Shown here: one piece after another, positions 43,634 through 53,550 of the stretch
Layout: every line of letters begins with the position of its first letter
Numbering within the stretch: position 1 is the stretch's first letter
Source of the DNA: JALORV01 sp963791235
GTDB lineage: Bacteria; Pseudomonadota; Gammaproteobacteria; Burkholderiales; Burkholderiaceae_F
Assembly: GCA_963791235.1 (NCBI GenBank)
Contig: CAWBRW010000032.1
Location: 101,922-165,921 of the forward strand
Reading direction: 5' to 3'
DNA length: 64,000 nucleotides
Position numbers and translations under genes: made by a program
The notes under the pieces: model-generated
The model's database searches: none
What the model saw: only the letters and a program-made list of their open reading frames with translations
What the model was told of the DNA's origin: nothing

Positions 43634-44325
43634 GCGGCGGCAACCACCTCGCCTGCCAGGCAGAGGTCCGCCCAGGACTTCGCCTTGTCTGCCAGGTTGC
43701 GCAGCAGATAGGCCGGGTGATACGTCACGACGACAGCCACACTGCGCCCGGCGACATCGATGCGGTGCACCTTGCCGCGCAGGCTGGCAATGCTGGCGTC
43801 CGTTCCCAGCAGCGACTGCGCCGCGAACCGGCCCATCACCAGCACGATCTTCGGATTGATGAGCTCGATCTGGCGCTTCAGGAACGGATCGCACAGCGCG
43901 ACCTCGCCCGGCTCCGGATTGCGATTTCCAGGAGGCCGGCACTTCAGCACGTTGGCGATGTAGACCGACCGCACCGTCGTGCCACTGCGTGTGAGTCCGA
44001 CCGCGTCGAGCATGTTGTCGAGCAGGCGGCCGGCCTGCCCCACGAACGGCTCGCCCCGCGCATCCTCCTCGGCCCCCGGCGCTTCGCCGACGAGCATCCA
44101 CTCGGCAGCGCGATGGCCGACGCCGAATACCGTGCGGTGTCGCGTCCTGCTGAGCTCGCAGGCCGTGCACGCCGCGACCGCGCGCTCGAGTGCGTCCCAG
44201 TCCATCTGCGCAATGCGATCGGCACGGGTGAGCTCGACCGGGCGGTCGACGGACCCGCGCAGCGACCATACCGGACCCAGCCCCATCGCCGACCACAGGC
44301 GCGCGCGACGCGGATCCAGCGTCAC
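43630..44325 (-). CDS. Uracil-DNA glycosylase, family 4 type
   Basis: 231 residues from GTG 44325. Removes uracil from DNA. Motifs: GEAPGAEEDARGEPFVGQAG (active-site loop) and TYHPAYLLR. Cysteines in CTAC, LKCRPP and LCDPF fit the iron-sulfur cluster of the family. The upstream extension in the same frame overlaps rimI and is not part of the protein. Start overlaps the rimI stop (GTGA). Last gene of tsaB-rimI-udg. Confidence 0.92.
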   Translation of the reverse strand: MTLDPRRARLWSAMGLGPVWSLRGSVDRPVELTRADRIAQMDWDALERAVAACTACELSRTRHRTVFGVGHRAAEWMLVGEAPGAEEDARGEPFVGQAGRLLDNMLDAVGLTRSGTTVRSVYIANVLKCRPPGNRNPEPGEVALCDPFLKRQIELINPKIVLVMGRFAAQSLLGTDASIASLRGKVHRIDVAGRSVAVVVTYHPAYLLRNLADKAKSWADLCLAGEVVAAA

Positions 44326-44789
44326 AGCGACACCCGCATGACGATCGCATCCTCGCGTCCTTCGGCGGCCGGGTAGTAGTTGCGGCGTACACCGATGCGC
44401 TGGAAACCGTAACGTTCGTAGAGCCGTATCGCGGACGGGTTGCTTGGCCGGACCTCGAGCAGCATCGTGCGTGCTCCGTGTCCGCGCGACACCTGCGCCA
44501 CCCACTCGAGCGTGCGCCAGCCCAGACCGGAGCCCTGGAACTCGCGAGCGACGCTGAGATTGAGCAGGTGCGCCTCGTCGAGCGCCAGCATCACGATTGC
44601 GTAGGTCTGCAAGGCGCCCGCGCCGTCGCGCAGCACCCAGCAGCTGTAGCCCGACCGCAGCGAGTCGGCGAAGTTGCCATGGGTCCAGGGGAACGGATAG
44701 ATCCCGGCCTCGACGCGCACGACATCGTCGAGGTCGGCGGCCGACATCGGCACGAAGGTCTCGTCCTGCGGTTTCAGCTGAGCGCTCAT
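44322..44789 (-). CDS. rimI: Ribosomal protein S18-alanine N-acetyltransferase RimI
   Basis: 155-residue GNAT acetyltransferase. The acetyl-CoA loop is seen as REFQGSGLGWRTL and the C-terminal family motif as RPSNPSAIRLYERYGFQRIG. ATG at 44789 overlaps the tsaB stop (ATGA), and its own stop overlaps udg. tsaB-rimI adjacency is widespread and supports the assignment. Confidence 0.95.
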   Translation of the reverse strand: MSAQLKPQDETFVPMSAADLDDVVRVEAGIYPFPWTHGNFADSLRSGYSCWVLRDGAGALQTYAIVMLALDEAHLLNLSVAREFQGSGLGWRTLEWVAQVSRGHGARTMLLEVRPSNPSAIRLYERYGFQRIGVRRNYYPAAEGREDAIVMRVSL

Positions 44790-45484
44790 GCAGCGGCCCG
44801 GGCGCGCCGTTCTGCAGTCGTCAGTGCCACCTGGTCGCGGACGTAGAGCGGCGCGGCAGCCGCGGCCTCGACAGCGCGCGCGAGCCCGGCCGACGTCGAT
44901 GCCACCCGCGCGATGTCCGACGCATCGGCTCGCATCGACGGAAAGCGCCGGGACGGGGCGCCGCTCCACGCGTCCGGAAACACCGTCAACGCGTCGCCTG
45001 CCACCGCATCGACACCACCTGCCAGCTCAGAGAGCTGGTCAGAACGCGCCAGTGACGGCGCAAGCACTTCGACAGGATCGGCCCCGCGCCGGTACACGGC
45101 ACAGTAGGCCTCGTGCATGCGCGCATCGATCGCGCAGAGCACCGTGGAAACGTCCGGCGCCTCGCTGAACAGCCGAGCCGCCAGCGCGTGCAGGTTGCCC
45201 ACCGGGATCACAGGCTTGCCGACGCCCCACGCCAGTCCCTGTGCGAGGCCACAGGCGATGCGCAATCCGGTAAACGAGCCAGGTCCGGCGCCAAACGCAA
45301 TGAAATCGACATCAGGCAGCGTCACGCCCGCATCGCGCAGCACGTCGTCGACCATCGGCAGGGCATGCTCCGAGTGTTGCTGGCCGACGCGCTCGCTGCG
45401 TGCAGCAATCGCTCCCGCCGACAGCAGCGCCACCGAGCACACGTCGGTGGCCGTATCGAGGGCGAGGATGCAGGGGGAAGTCAT
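44786..45484 (-). CDS. tsaB: tRNA threonylcarbamoyladenosine synthesis protein TsaB
   Basis: 232-residue ASKHA-fold protein, partner of TsaD in making t6A at position 37 of ANN-decoding tRNAs. N-terminus ILALDTATDVCSVAL and signature GAGPGSFTGLRIACG are present. ATG 45484 is chosen; the upstream extension is not conserved. Head of a three-gene translationally coupled unit tsaB-rimI-udg, 68 bases after a DUF924 gene. Confidence 0.96.
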   Translation of the reverse strand: MTSPCILALDTATDVCSVALLSAGAIAARSERVGQQHSEHALPMVDDVLRDAGVTLPDVDFIAFGAGPGSFTGLRIACGLAQGLAWGVGKPVIPVGNLHALAARLFSEAPDVSTVLCAIDARMHEAYCAVYRRGADPVEVLAPSLARSDQLSELAGGVDAVAGDALTVFPDAWSGAPSRRFPSMRADASDIARVASTSAGLARAVEAAAAAPLYVRDQVALTTAERRARAAA

Positions 45485-45552
45485 GGAGCGATGCGCTGAC
45501 GTTGCAACTGGAGCGACAGCGATTCTAGCGATCGCGGCTTCGCGGCCAGTCG

Positions 45553-46121
45553 TCAGAACCGTGATCCCGGCTGCTGCAGGAACGCAAGCTCCTCTGCTGT
45601 CGAGACGCGGCCCAGCATCTCGTTGCGATGCGGGAACCGCCCGAAGCGCTGGATGACCTCGAAGTGTTTCTGCGCCCATTCCAGCGGCGACTCGAGCCCG
45701 TCCGCTGCGAGGCTGCCAAACAGCCGCAGCGATTCAGTACTGGTCGGCCAGACTCTCCGAATGTTCGAACGGCATGTAGATGAACCAGCGCGCCACCGGC
45801 GGGCAGGACCGGTCGGTCCCGGTAGCGACCATGCGGCGCGCCAGTGCCAGTGCCGCTGCGTCGCCGGCGAAGGACCGCGGGGTTCCGCGGAAGACGTTGC
45901 GCGTGAACTGGTCGAGCACGAGGATCAGCGCGCGTGTCCCTGCCGTCGTCAGCGACCAGTCGCCGAGGTCGCCTGCGAGGGCTGCCTCGATCGTCGGTCC
46001 GAAGTTCTCGCGGATTTCGGTCGTCAATAGCATCGGACTTGCGGAACCAGAAGTCGCGCGGCTCGAACGGCCGATCGGTCTCGGTGCCGAACCAGAAGTC
46101 GAGCACGCTGCGATGGTCCAT
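45553..46121 (-). CDS. DUF924 family protein, two frameshifts
   Basis: 188 residues once one extra base near 46021 and one near 45738 are removed. The opening VLDFWFG and WFRKSDA, the DQFTRNVFRGTPRSFAGD motif in the middle and the closing QRFGRFPHRNEMLGR are all typical of the DUF924 (tetratricopeptide-like) family. Function is unknown; relatives are cytosolic. The ATG at 46121 starts right at the conserved domain. Confidence 0.88.
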
Positions 46122-46170
46122 GGGCAGGCGAGCTTACCCCGCGGGCATCCGGGCACAGAGCGGGAGCAGA

Positions 46171-46199
46171 TACAAAACGAGGCGCCGGGGCGCCTCGTT
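46171..46199 (-). terminator. Intrinsic terminator after the LMW phosphatase gene
   Basis: Minus-strand hairpin with an 11-base inverted repeat (46176-46186 and 46189-46199; effectively a 10-bp stem with four-base loop) followed by TTTTG. It starts 23 bases past the phosphatase stop. Confidence 0.85.
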
Positions 46200-46221
46200 C
46201 AAGGGCAAACGAAAGTCGTGT

Positions 46222-46716
46222 TCAGGCGGCGGCGTACATCGTGGCGCGCTTGCGCACCACCTCGAGCAGCCCCTGGCAGGCGTCCTCGACATAGTCGAGG
46301 ACCGTGCCGAAGCCTTCCGGACCCCCGTAGTACGGGTCCGGAACCGTGGCGGCATCGAACTCGCCGGCGAAGCGCATCAGCAGATGCAGCTTGTGCTTGT
46401 GGCCTCGCGGGCACTGCTGCTGGAGCAGCGAGAGGTTTTCCCAGTCCATCGCCAGGATCAGGTCGAACTCGCGGAAGTCGTCCTGGCTGATCTGGCGTGC
46501 GCGGAACTCGCCGATGTCGTAGCCACGCTTGCGCGCCGCCTGTTGCGCGCGCACGTCCGCCGGCTCGCCGACGTGATAGGCATGCGTGCCTGCAGAGGCG
46601 ATATGGACGCTGTCCTCCAGGCCGGCATCGCCGATCATCTTGCGGAACACGCCCTCGGCCGTGGGCGAGCGGCAGATATTGCCCATGCAAACAAAGAGGA
46701 TCTTGGTCATTTCCAC
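46222..46716 (-). CDS. Low-molecular-weight protein tyrosine phosphatase
   Basis: 164-residue LMW-PTP. The catalytic loop CMGNICRS (C-x5-R, Cys at residue 10) and the general-acid region VPDPYYGG are present. Either phosphotyrosine phosphatase or arsenate-reductase-like enzymes share this fold; DPYY favours the phosphatase. Monocistronic with its own terminator. No tyrosine kinase is in the window. Confidence 0.94.
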   Translation of the reverse strand: MEMTKILFVCMGNICRSPTAEGVFRKMIGDAGLEDSVHIASAGTHAYHVGEPADVRAQQAARKRGYDIGEFRARQISQDDFREFDLILAMDWENLSLLQQQCPRGHKHKLHLLMRFAGEFDAATVPDPYYGGPEGFGTVLDYVEDACQGLLEVVRKRATMYAAA

Positions 46717-46908
46717 GTTTACCTTTCCCCGTCTGGGCAGTTATGTCGCCCTGGTCTTATGCACGCGTGCCCCCGACTGCGGGCACGTCCTTTCCCTTGC
46801 CCCTCAACGCCCATGCCCCCTGGCCGGACGACACTGCTTCCACCTGACTGCTCAAAACCACAAAAGTTCTCGATCCGCGCCCGTTTCGGGCACCCGTCCG
46901 CAAATCCG

Positions 46909-48969
46909 TCAGGCCGCCTTCTCCCCCGGAACCAGGGCAACGACATTGCTCGATCCGCCCCCGAACACCTGCTCCCGCAGCAGCGCCAGCTGGTCGCGCA
47001 CCCGCGCTGCCTTTTCGAATTCCAGGTTCTTCGCATGCTCGAACATCAGCTTTTCGAGCCGCTTGATCTCCTTCGAGACCTGTTTCTCCGACATCACCTC
47101 GTACTCGGCTGTTGCTGCTGCGGCCTTGCGTTCCTCGCGCTGCGCCGACGCGTCGTAGACGCCGTCGATCATTTCGCGCACTTCCTTCACCACGCCGCGC
47201 GGCACGATGCCGTGCTTGGCGTTGAAGATCTCCTGCCGGCCGCGCCGACGCGACGTTTCGTCCAGCGCCCGCCGCATCGAATCGGTGACCGTATCCGCGT
47301 AGAGGATGGCCGTTCCGTTCAGATTCCGGGCAGCGCGGCCGATCGTCTGGATCAGCGAGCGCTCGGAGCGCAGGAAACCTTCCTTGTCGGCGTCGAGGAT
47401 CGCCACCAGCGAGACTTCAGGAAGGTCGAGGCCTTCACGCAGCAGATTGATGCCGACCAGGACGTCGAACGTGCCGGCGCGCAGGTCGCGGATGATCTCG
47501 ACCCGCTCAACAGTGTCGACATCGGAATGCAGGTAGCGGACCTTGGTCCCGTGCTCGGACAGGAACTCCGTCAGGTCCTCCGCCATCCGCTTGGTCAGAG
47601 TGGTGATCAGCACGCGTTCGCTACGCGCCACCCGCAGGGAGATCTCGGACAGCACGTCGTCGACCTGCGTACGGGCCGGTCGCACCTCGACGGCCGGATC
47701 CACCAGGCCGGTCGGGCGCACCACCTGCTCCACGATCTGCGACGAGTGCTGCAGTTCGTAGTCGGCCGGAGTGGCCGAACAGAATATGCAGCGGCGCATC
47801 TTCCGCTCGAACTCGTCGAACCGCAGCGGCCGGTTGTCGAGCGCTGACGGCAAGCGGAAACCGAACTCCACCAGCGTTTCCTTGCGCGCACGGTCGCCGC
47901 GGTACATGCCACCCAGCTGCGGGATGGTGACGTGCGACTCGTCGACGATCAGCAGCGCGTCGGCCGGCAGGTAATCGACCAGCGTCGGGGGCGGTTCGCC
48001 CGGAGCCGCACCCGAAATGTGGCGCGTGTAGTTCTCGATGCCCTTGCAGAACCCGATCTCGTTGAGCATCTCCATGTCGAACCGGGTTCGCTGCTCGATG
48101 CGCTGCGCCTCGACCAGTTTGCCGTTGGCGACGAAGAAATCGATGCGCTCCTTCAGTTCCGCCTTGACACCCTCGATCGCACGCAGCACGTTGTCGCGCG
48201 GCGTCACGTAGTGTGATGAGGGATACAGCGTGAAACGCGGGATCTTCTGCCGTACGCGGCCGGTGAGCGGGTCGAACAGCTGGATCGAATCGACCTCGTC
48301 GTCGAAGAGCTCGACGCGCACCGCGAGCTCGGCGTGCTCGGCCGGGAAGATGTCGATCGTGTCGCCGCGGACGCGAAAGGTGCCGCGCGCGAACTCGAGT
48401 TCGCTGCGCTTGTACTGCATCTGCGTAAGCCGCACGATGATGTCGCGCTGACTCAGGCGATCCTTGTGCCGCACCGTCAGCACCATCGAGTGATAGTCCG
48501 AGGGATCGCCAATGCCGTAGATGGCCGACACGGTGGCAACGATCACGACGTCGCGCCGTTCCAGCAGCGACTTGGTCGCGGACAACCGCATCTGCTCGAT
48601 GTGCTCGTTGATCGACGAGTCCTTTTCGATGTACAGATCGCGCGACGGGACGTAGGCCTCAGGCTGGTAGTAGTCGTAGTACGAAACGAAATACTCGACC
48701 GCGTTGTTCGGAAAGAACTCGCGCATTTCGGAATAGAGCTGCGCAGCCAGCGTCTTGTTGGGCGCCAGCACCAATGTGGGGCACCCGGCACGCGCGATGA
48801 CGTTGGCCATCGTGAACGTCTTCCCCGAGCCCGTGACGCCCAGCAGCGTCTGGAACACGAGTCCATCGCCCAGTCCCTGCGAAAGCTTCTCGATAGCCTC
48901 CGGCTGATCACCGGCCGGCTCAAACGGCTGGTGAAGCTGGAACGGACTGTTGGGAAAGGTCAAAAACAC
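46909..48969 (-). CDS. uvrB: Excinuclease ABC subunit B
   Basis: 686-residue damage-verification helicase of nucleotide excision repair. Walker A GVTGSGKTFTMAN near residue 45, the beta-hairpin YYDYYQPEAY, helicase motifs GINLLREGLDLPEV and QTIGRAARN, and a C-terminal UVR motif (LEKLMFEHAKNLEFEKAARVRDQL) contacting UvrC. Intact. I see no CTG-N10-CAG LexA-type site upstream. Confidence 0.98.
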   Translation of the reverse strand: MFLTFPNSPFQLHQPFEPAGDQPEAIEKLSQGLGDGLVFQTLLGVTGSGKTFTMANVIARAGCPTLVLAPNKTLAAQLYSEMREFFPNNAVEYFVSYYDYYQPEAYVPSRDLYIEKDSSINEHIEQMRLSATKSLLERRDVVIVATVSAIYGIGDPSDYHSMVLTVRHKDRLSQRDIIVRLTQMQYKRSELEFARGTFRVRGDTIDIFPAEHAELAVRVELFDDEVDSIQLFDPLTGRVRQKIPRFTLYPSSHYVTPRDNVLRAIEGVKAELKERIDFFVANGKLVEAQRIEQRTRFDMEMLNEIGFCKGIENYTRHISGAAPGEPPPTLVDYLPADALLIVDESHVTIPQLGGMYRGDRARKETLVEFGFRLPSALDNRPLRFDEFERKMRRCIFCSATPADYELQHSSQIVEQVVRPTGLVDPAVEVRPARTQVDDVLSEISLRVARSERVLITTLTKRMAEDLTEFLSEHGTKVRYLHSDVDTVERVEIIRDLRAGTFDVLVGINLLREGLDLPEVSLVAILDADKEGFLRSERSLIQTIGRAARNLNGTAILYADTVTDSMRRALDETSRRRGRQEIFNAKHGIVPRGVVKEVREMIDGVYDASAQREERKAAAATAEYEVMSEKQVSKEIKRLEKLMFEHAKNLEFEKAARVRDQLALLREQVFGGGSSNVVALVPGEKAA

Positions 48970-49279
48970 GATGTTTTTTGCACTGCAATAGCGCGAAACG
49001 AAGCGCGAATGCTAGCATCGCGATGCAAAAAAGCCTATACCTTTCATCTCTCCGCGGGTCGTGGTCCAGCTCTAAAAATCAATGACTTACGCGAGTTTTG
49101 AGAAGCACTCCAAGGTTTCGTCCGGCGCGGCGCCAAGCGCCGGTAGCCCGCAAATCACTGAGACGTTGGGGAGCACTGCGGCATGCGCGCTTATCTTATT
49201 GATATTCATTCTTAAAACAATCGCCTAACTCCATGAAAACAAAGCACCAAGCTGCGAGCGCCGTCGCCAGGAGAGCAAA
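48970..49279. other. Divergent intergenic region uvrB / aminotransferase
   Basis: 310 bases, AT-richer than its surroundings, without a gene I can support. It must hold promoters for both genes. It contains a 10-base palindrome ATGCTAGCAT at 49009-49018. No LexA or convincing Fur box was found. Confidence 0.6.
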
Positions 49280-50484
49280 GTGACAGCCTCCATCTTCGCG
49301 AGGGTCGAGCCGGCACCGCGCGATCCCATCCTCGGCCTCATCGAAGCCTTCAACCACGACACGCGCCCCCAAAAGGTCAATCTCGGTGTCGGGGTCTACT
49401 TCACCGAGGAAGGCCGGATTCCGGTCTTGCGGGCAGTTGCGGACGCGGAGCGTCGGCGCGCCGCCGAACCCGCCGCGCGCGGCTACCTGCCGATCGAAGG
49501 GATCGCCGCTTACGACGCGGCCATGCAGAAGCTGATTCTCGGTGCCGATTCACCGTCTGATCGGGCAGGGCCGCGTCATCACCGCGCAGGCACTGGGAGG
49601 TACCGGCGCCCTGCGGATCGGCGCAGACCTGCTGCGCCGAGTGTTGCCTGACTCGCGGGTGGCGATCAGCGAGCCCAGCTGGGAGAACCACCGCGCCATT
49701 TTTGAGGCGGCCGGCTTCACGGTCGTCACCTACCCCTATTACGACGCCGACACTCAGGGCCTGGATTTCAGCGGCATGCTGAGCGGCCTGCGTGCCCTGC
49801 CCGCCCGCACGATCGTGACGCTGCATGCCTGCTGCCACAACCCGACAGGCGTCGACCTCACGCCGGACCAATGGCGGCAGGTCGTCGATGTCGTCAAGCA
49901 GGCCGACCTCGTGCCGTTCCTGGACATCGCGTACCAGGGCTTCGGCGAGGGCATCGAGCCGGACGGCGCCGCGGTTCGGCTGTTTGCCGATGCCGGCCTG
50001 ACTTTCCTCGTGGCCAGTTCGTTCTCGAAGAGCTTCTCGCTCTATGGCGAGCGCGTCGGCGCGCTGACGATCGTCGATCAGAGCCAGGACGAATCGGCGC
50101 GTGTGCTGAGCCAGCTCAAGCGGGTGATCCGCGCCAACTATTCGACGCCGCCCACCCATGGCGGGATGGTCGTCGTGACCGTACTGAACACGCCGGAACT
50201 GAGCGGCGGCGTGGGAAGCGGAACTGGGCGAAATGCGGTCGCGCATCAAGTCGATGCGCCGGCACCTGGCACAAGGACTCGCCGCACGCACGAAGAAACG
50301 CGACTTCTCGTTCATCGAGCGCCAGAACGGCATGTTCTCCTATACCGGCCTCACCGCGGACCAGGTGCAGCGGCTGCGCGAAGAGTTCGGCATCTACGCG
50401 GTGTCCACCGGACGCATCTGCGTCGCAGCGCTGAACAGCAAGAACGTCGATTACGTCGCCGACTCCATCGCCAAGGTGCTTTAG
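49280..50484 (+). CDS. Aspartate/aromatic amino acid aminotransferase, two frameshifts
   Basis: 400 residues after removing an extra C at 49553-49554 and an extra G at 50205-50206. PLP fold type I. Motifs: N-terminal PRDPILGLIEAFNHD, HACCHNPTGVDL (substrate Asn), and the PLP lysine in SSFSKSFSLYGERVG. Most like AspC/TyrB of gammaproteobacteria. GTG start with AGGAG six bases upstream. All three pieces align end to end with the family, so a single functional gene is expected. Confidence 0.92.
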
Positions 50485-50497
50485 AGGTCGGCGAATT

Positions 50498-50526
50498 TTG
50501 CGGCGCCATCTTGGCGCCGCTATACT
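50498..50526 (+). promoter_or_regulatory. Candidate sigma-70 promoter of tRNA-Asn
   Basis: TTGCGG (50498-50503), 17-base spacer, TATACT (50521-50526), 14 bases before the tRNA. The spacer is the hairpin of the upstream terminator, so terminator and promoter overlap. Confidence 0.6.
50500..50520 (+). terminator. Hairpin after the aminotransferase gene
   Basis: Perfect 8-bp G/C stem (50500-50507 with 50513-50520), loop ATCTT, 15 bases after the stop, followed only by TATACTT rather than a T run. Confidence 0.5.
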
Positions 50527-50540
50527 TGCGGGCTTCGTGT

Positions 50541-50616
50541 TCCCCGATAGCTCAGTCGGTAGAGCGACGGACTGTTAATCCGCAGGTCCCTGGTTCGAGT
50601 CCAGGTCGGGGAGCCA
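50541..50616 (+). tRNA. tRNA-Asn (anticodon GTT)
   Basis: 76 bases including encoded CCA. Acceptor TCCCCGA with TCGGGGA, anticodon loop CTGTTAA gives GTT, T loop TTCGAGT. Last core-type gene before the accessory segment, hence a possible integration site. No second copy of its 3' end is present in the window. Confidence 0.97.
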
Positions 50617-50876
50617 AGAATTCAAAGACTTAGCCTGCATTTGCGGGCAACAATCTAGGCTGTCCGGCCTGAGGTTCCGTCCTGGTCCCCGTTCAATCAC
50701 CTGCTTGGCCCTATCCGGCGCGCTAATTTCCGGCGCTGGGCAGATCGCGCAGCAACCACTGCGGTCTGCCGGCTCTTCCAGAGCACCAATGCCAGCCGTT
50801 CCGAATTGCATTCCGGCGACGTCGTAATGCGATACCGTTTCCGAATCCAACTCAACCTTTCAACAGGCAGACAGAC

Positions 50877-51143
50877 ATGATGAGACTTACGATCGTCGTT
50901 GCAATCGCCCTTTTCGCAGGCAATGCTGCCTTCGCCGCCAACCCAGCCTGCGAAGCTCAGGCGACAGAGAAGAAGCTGTCTGGCGCTGCTAAGAACAGTT
51001 TCGTGACGAAGTGCGAGAAGGACGCGAAGGACGCGGCGACGAAGACCTGCGACGCTCAAGCCGCCGAGAAGAAGCTCTCAGGCGCGGCCAAGAACAGTTT
51101 CACGAAGAAGTGCGTGAGTGACGCGACCGGAGCTGCAAAGTAG
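50877..51143 (+). CDS. PsiF repeat-containing secreted protein
   Basis: 88-residue small exported protein: signal peptide (cleavage near FAANPA) followed by two near-identical PsiF repeats, each with C-x-A-x-A-x-EKKLSGAAKNSF-x-x-KC. PsiF was named for induction by phosphate starvation in E. coli; the molecular role is unknown. Two ATG codons at 50877 and 50880. Intact. First gene after tRNA-Asn; 51144-51380 after it holds nothing I can identify. Confidence 0.9.
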   Translation: MMRLTIVVAIALFAGNAAFAANPACEAQATEKKLSGAAKNSFVTKCEKDAKDAATKTCDAQAAEKKLSGAAKNSFTKKCVSDATGAAK

Positions 51144-51380
51144 GCACACCAGACGACGCTCGTTACAAGACTTTCCAGCTCGGCGCAAGATTTAGTTGAC
51201 GTGACCGGATGCTTACCGAAGTGATGCCCCAACCCCTCCTTCAATAGTTTTGCAAAGGGTTGGGCAGGGCTCTGCGGACATAGCCTGAAAGTGGCTGCGC
51301 CGATCAAGGGTGCGGTGGCAAGCACAAGAGTGCGCTTTGTCAGCGCCCCAGTGAGTGAATTGCGATCTGACGAGAGCCGG

Positions 51381-53055
51381 TCACTTACGCTGCACGTTAG
51401 CGGCCTGCCGACGGGTGAACAGTAGCGCCAAGCCGCCAAGCAGCACCAAGCCAAGGCTTCCCGGTTCGGGTATCGTCAACCGGAAATCCTTTTCTCGGCT
51501 ACCGAACACGTCGTGGAATCTGAACACACCGCGACCGAACAATTCAAGGAACCCGCCCTCGCCAAAGTCTACGGCGCCATTTAGGTCGGCGCGCGACAGC
51601 GTGATGAGTCCGCCGAACTCGTATCGACCACCGGCCGGGATCACGAAGTTCAGCGTCCGCGAGAAGCTCCCGATCAGGTCGTCGAACAGGAAGTCGTCGT
51701 CGAACATCGCCAGCGTGTACCCATCCAGCGTCATGCTCACACTGCCCTCATTGGCAACCAGGAAGTGCAGGAACACGTCCACGTCGTCCTGGAAGCCCCC
51801 GGGTGGAATAGCCAGACTTGCTGACTTAATATTGAACGTCGAGGCATCAAGCACCGTCAGCAGGCTTGAGGCCAGCGGCTGGTAGACCGGCATAAGCGCA
51901 GCGTCGATCGAACTAACTCCGGCTGACGCCAGCACATCAGCGTTGTTGAAGCCGCGGCCCGTTATGCCTGCCAGAACTTGCGCCTCGTCGCGGAACTCTA
52001 TCCGGTAGCTGTCAGCCCGACCGGCGTTGACGAAATCGCTCATTTGCACGCGTTGGTTGTAGGACGCGTTGAACGACGACGTCTCACCCCTGCCGTCCCA
52101 CTGGACGTTCGCGCCCAGATCGAGTTGCAGCGACGAAAAGTTGAATGCGAACTTGAAGTCGACCGCACTTGCACGCCTTCGAGGCCTGAGCTGCTGGCGG
52201 TGCCAGTGACGCTGCCGTTGAACAGCACCGCATCGTTGACCTTGGAATAGCGTAGCCCGGTTGCTCATCGCGTCCAGGGTCACCGACTGCGTGCCGGCCC
52301 AGTGTTCTCGATTGATCCGTGGCCCTGCAGCGTGGCCTGAAGAGTTGCACCACCTTGGAAGTAGGCGTCGGTGAACGCGCAGTGGCCAGTGCGTGCGCCG
52401 CCTGGCGCGACAAAGATTGGGCAGTTGCCCTCACCGGGGTTGAGGTAAGGACGAGTCAGCGCCAAGGTCTGGCTGAAAGAGGCGTAGCCCGAGTTCGAAG
52501 TGGTGCCATAACCGGTCGTGCTTGCCCACGCGTTAGGGATTGGATGCTCGTTGCCAATGCCGCCATTGGGAGCCACCAGGACCACCTTTTCGACGTCACC
52601 ATGCCAAACGGTGCCCTTGCTCTGGGCGAGCAGATTGGTGCTCCAACCTTCGAACTGCTCGCTCTCGAAGTTGCCGCTCATACTGAGGGAATAGGTCGGC
52701 GTCGCACTGGAGGTCGACACGCTCATGCTGCGCTGGCCGTTGGAGTACTGCCGTTCGCAAGAGATGCAGTCATCCTCGTCGTTGCGAGCCCGAAAGCCCA
52801 CGTTGAACGATGCCGGCAACGTACCCGAGTAGTGCCATCCGGACCCGGCGAACGCCGATATGTTGCTGAAGAAACCGGCCACCGTCCAATACGGGCATGG
52901 CCTGTGCGGCCAGACTTGCGACTGCGGCAAGCACTGCTGCAATGCAGGCGAGCAAGGCCCGAACCGACCGGACCGTTCTCGGATCCGAAAAAGAGGGCAG
53001 GGGCAGGTACTGTAGCGGTAAAACGAAGGCCGCGCATACCTGTTTTCCGCTTCAT
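51381..53055 (-). pseudogene. PEP-CTERM sorting-domain secreted protein, several frameshifts
   Basis: The C-terminus is a classic PEP-CTERM signal (IPEPGSLGLVLLGGLALLFTRR), which marks proteins for exosortase. The coding signal continues upstream through at least three frames: a central part with repeated Ser/Thr/Gly beta-rich sequence (SGWHYSGTLPASFNVGF), a signal-peptide-like LACIAAVLAAVASLAAQA near 52900, and an ATG at 53055 with GGAGG six bases upstream. At least five indels, both extra and missing bases, are needed for one protein of about 550 residues. Either a decayed gene or poor sequence here; I favour neither. Function of the exported domain unknown. Confidence 0.7.
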
Positions 53056-53550
53056 CTTGTTCCTCCGCATGACTACAACTTCGATCGAGGGGTAAGGACA
53101 TAGCGGCCTTTTGAAAAGCATGAAGCACACCAGTCAGGTCAAGACGTTGATTCTTGGTCGATAGTGCCTCGATGAGGAAATGCGTCACTCACTTCAGATT
53201 GTCAGAAGTAGCGACATCACGCGTTTGCGTGTGTTCGATAAGAATGTTCGTGACGCTAAAGCTGTCGTACCAAACATGCGCGACGGTGCTGCGCGTTTGA
53301 AAGTAGCTGGCGTGGCTGCGAGGACGTGAGAGCTAAGAGGCTCGTTATTCGGGCTAGGACCTAGCAGCTTCGAGCCAATTGCGCGATTGTCAGCTCTCGG
53401 CGTCAAATTTGCGACCGCTTCGTGCAGTCAGTGAGTACGGTTTGGGTCGAGTCCAGCCGATCGTGCGATCGTCAGCTTTCAGCGTGAATTCGGTGACCGC
53501 TCTCGGTGATCGGGGTAAAGTGATCCGACAGTGATGTCGCTCGATGGCAG
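53056..53550. other. Intergenic region with no supported gene
   Basis: About 500 bases between a PEP-CTERM gene start and a nuclease fragment. Short open frames here look random. It contains an imperfect tandem repeat, listed separately. Confidence 0.5.
53373..53504. repeat. Imperfect tandem repeat, two units, period about 82 bases
   Basis: Units begin at 53373 and 53455. About 50 bases of each align at roughly 70 percent identity, sharing AGCC, GTCAGCT-TC and GACCGCT cores. Possibly a dispersed intergenic repeat family of this genome. Confidence 0.5.

Noticed and set aside
49190..49230. AT-rich TTGATATTCATTC stretch resembling a Fur box
   Set aside because: Only a partial match to the palindromic consensus and no iron-related gene downstream.
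48970..49279. LexA box expected upstream of uvrB
   Set aside because: No CTG-N10-CAG or similar SOS operator was found in the region.
53194..53406. 70-codon minus-strand frame
   Set aside because: It overlaps the imperfect repeat and has no start context or homology.
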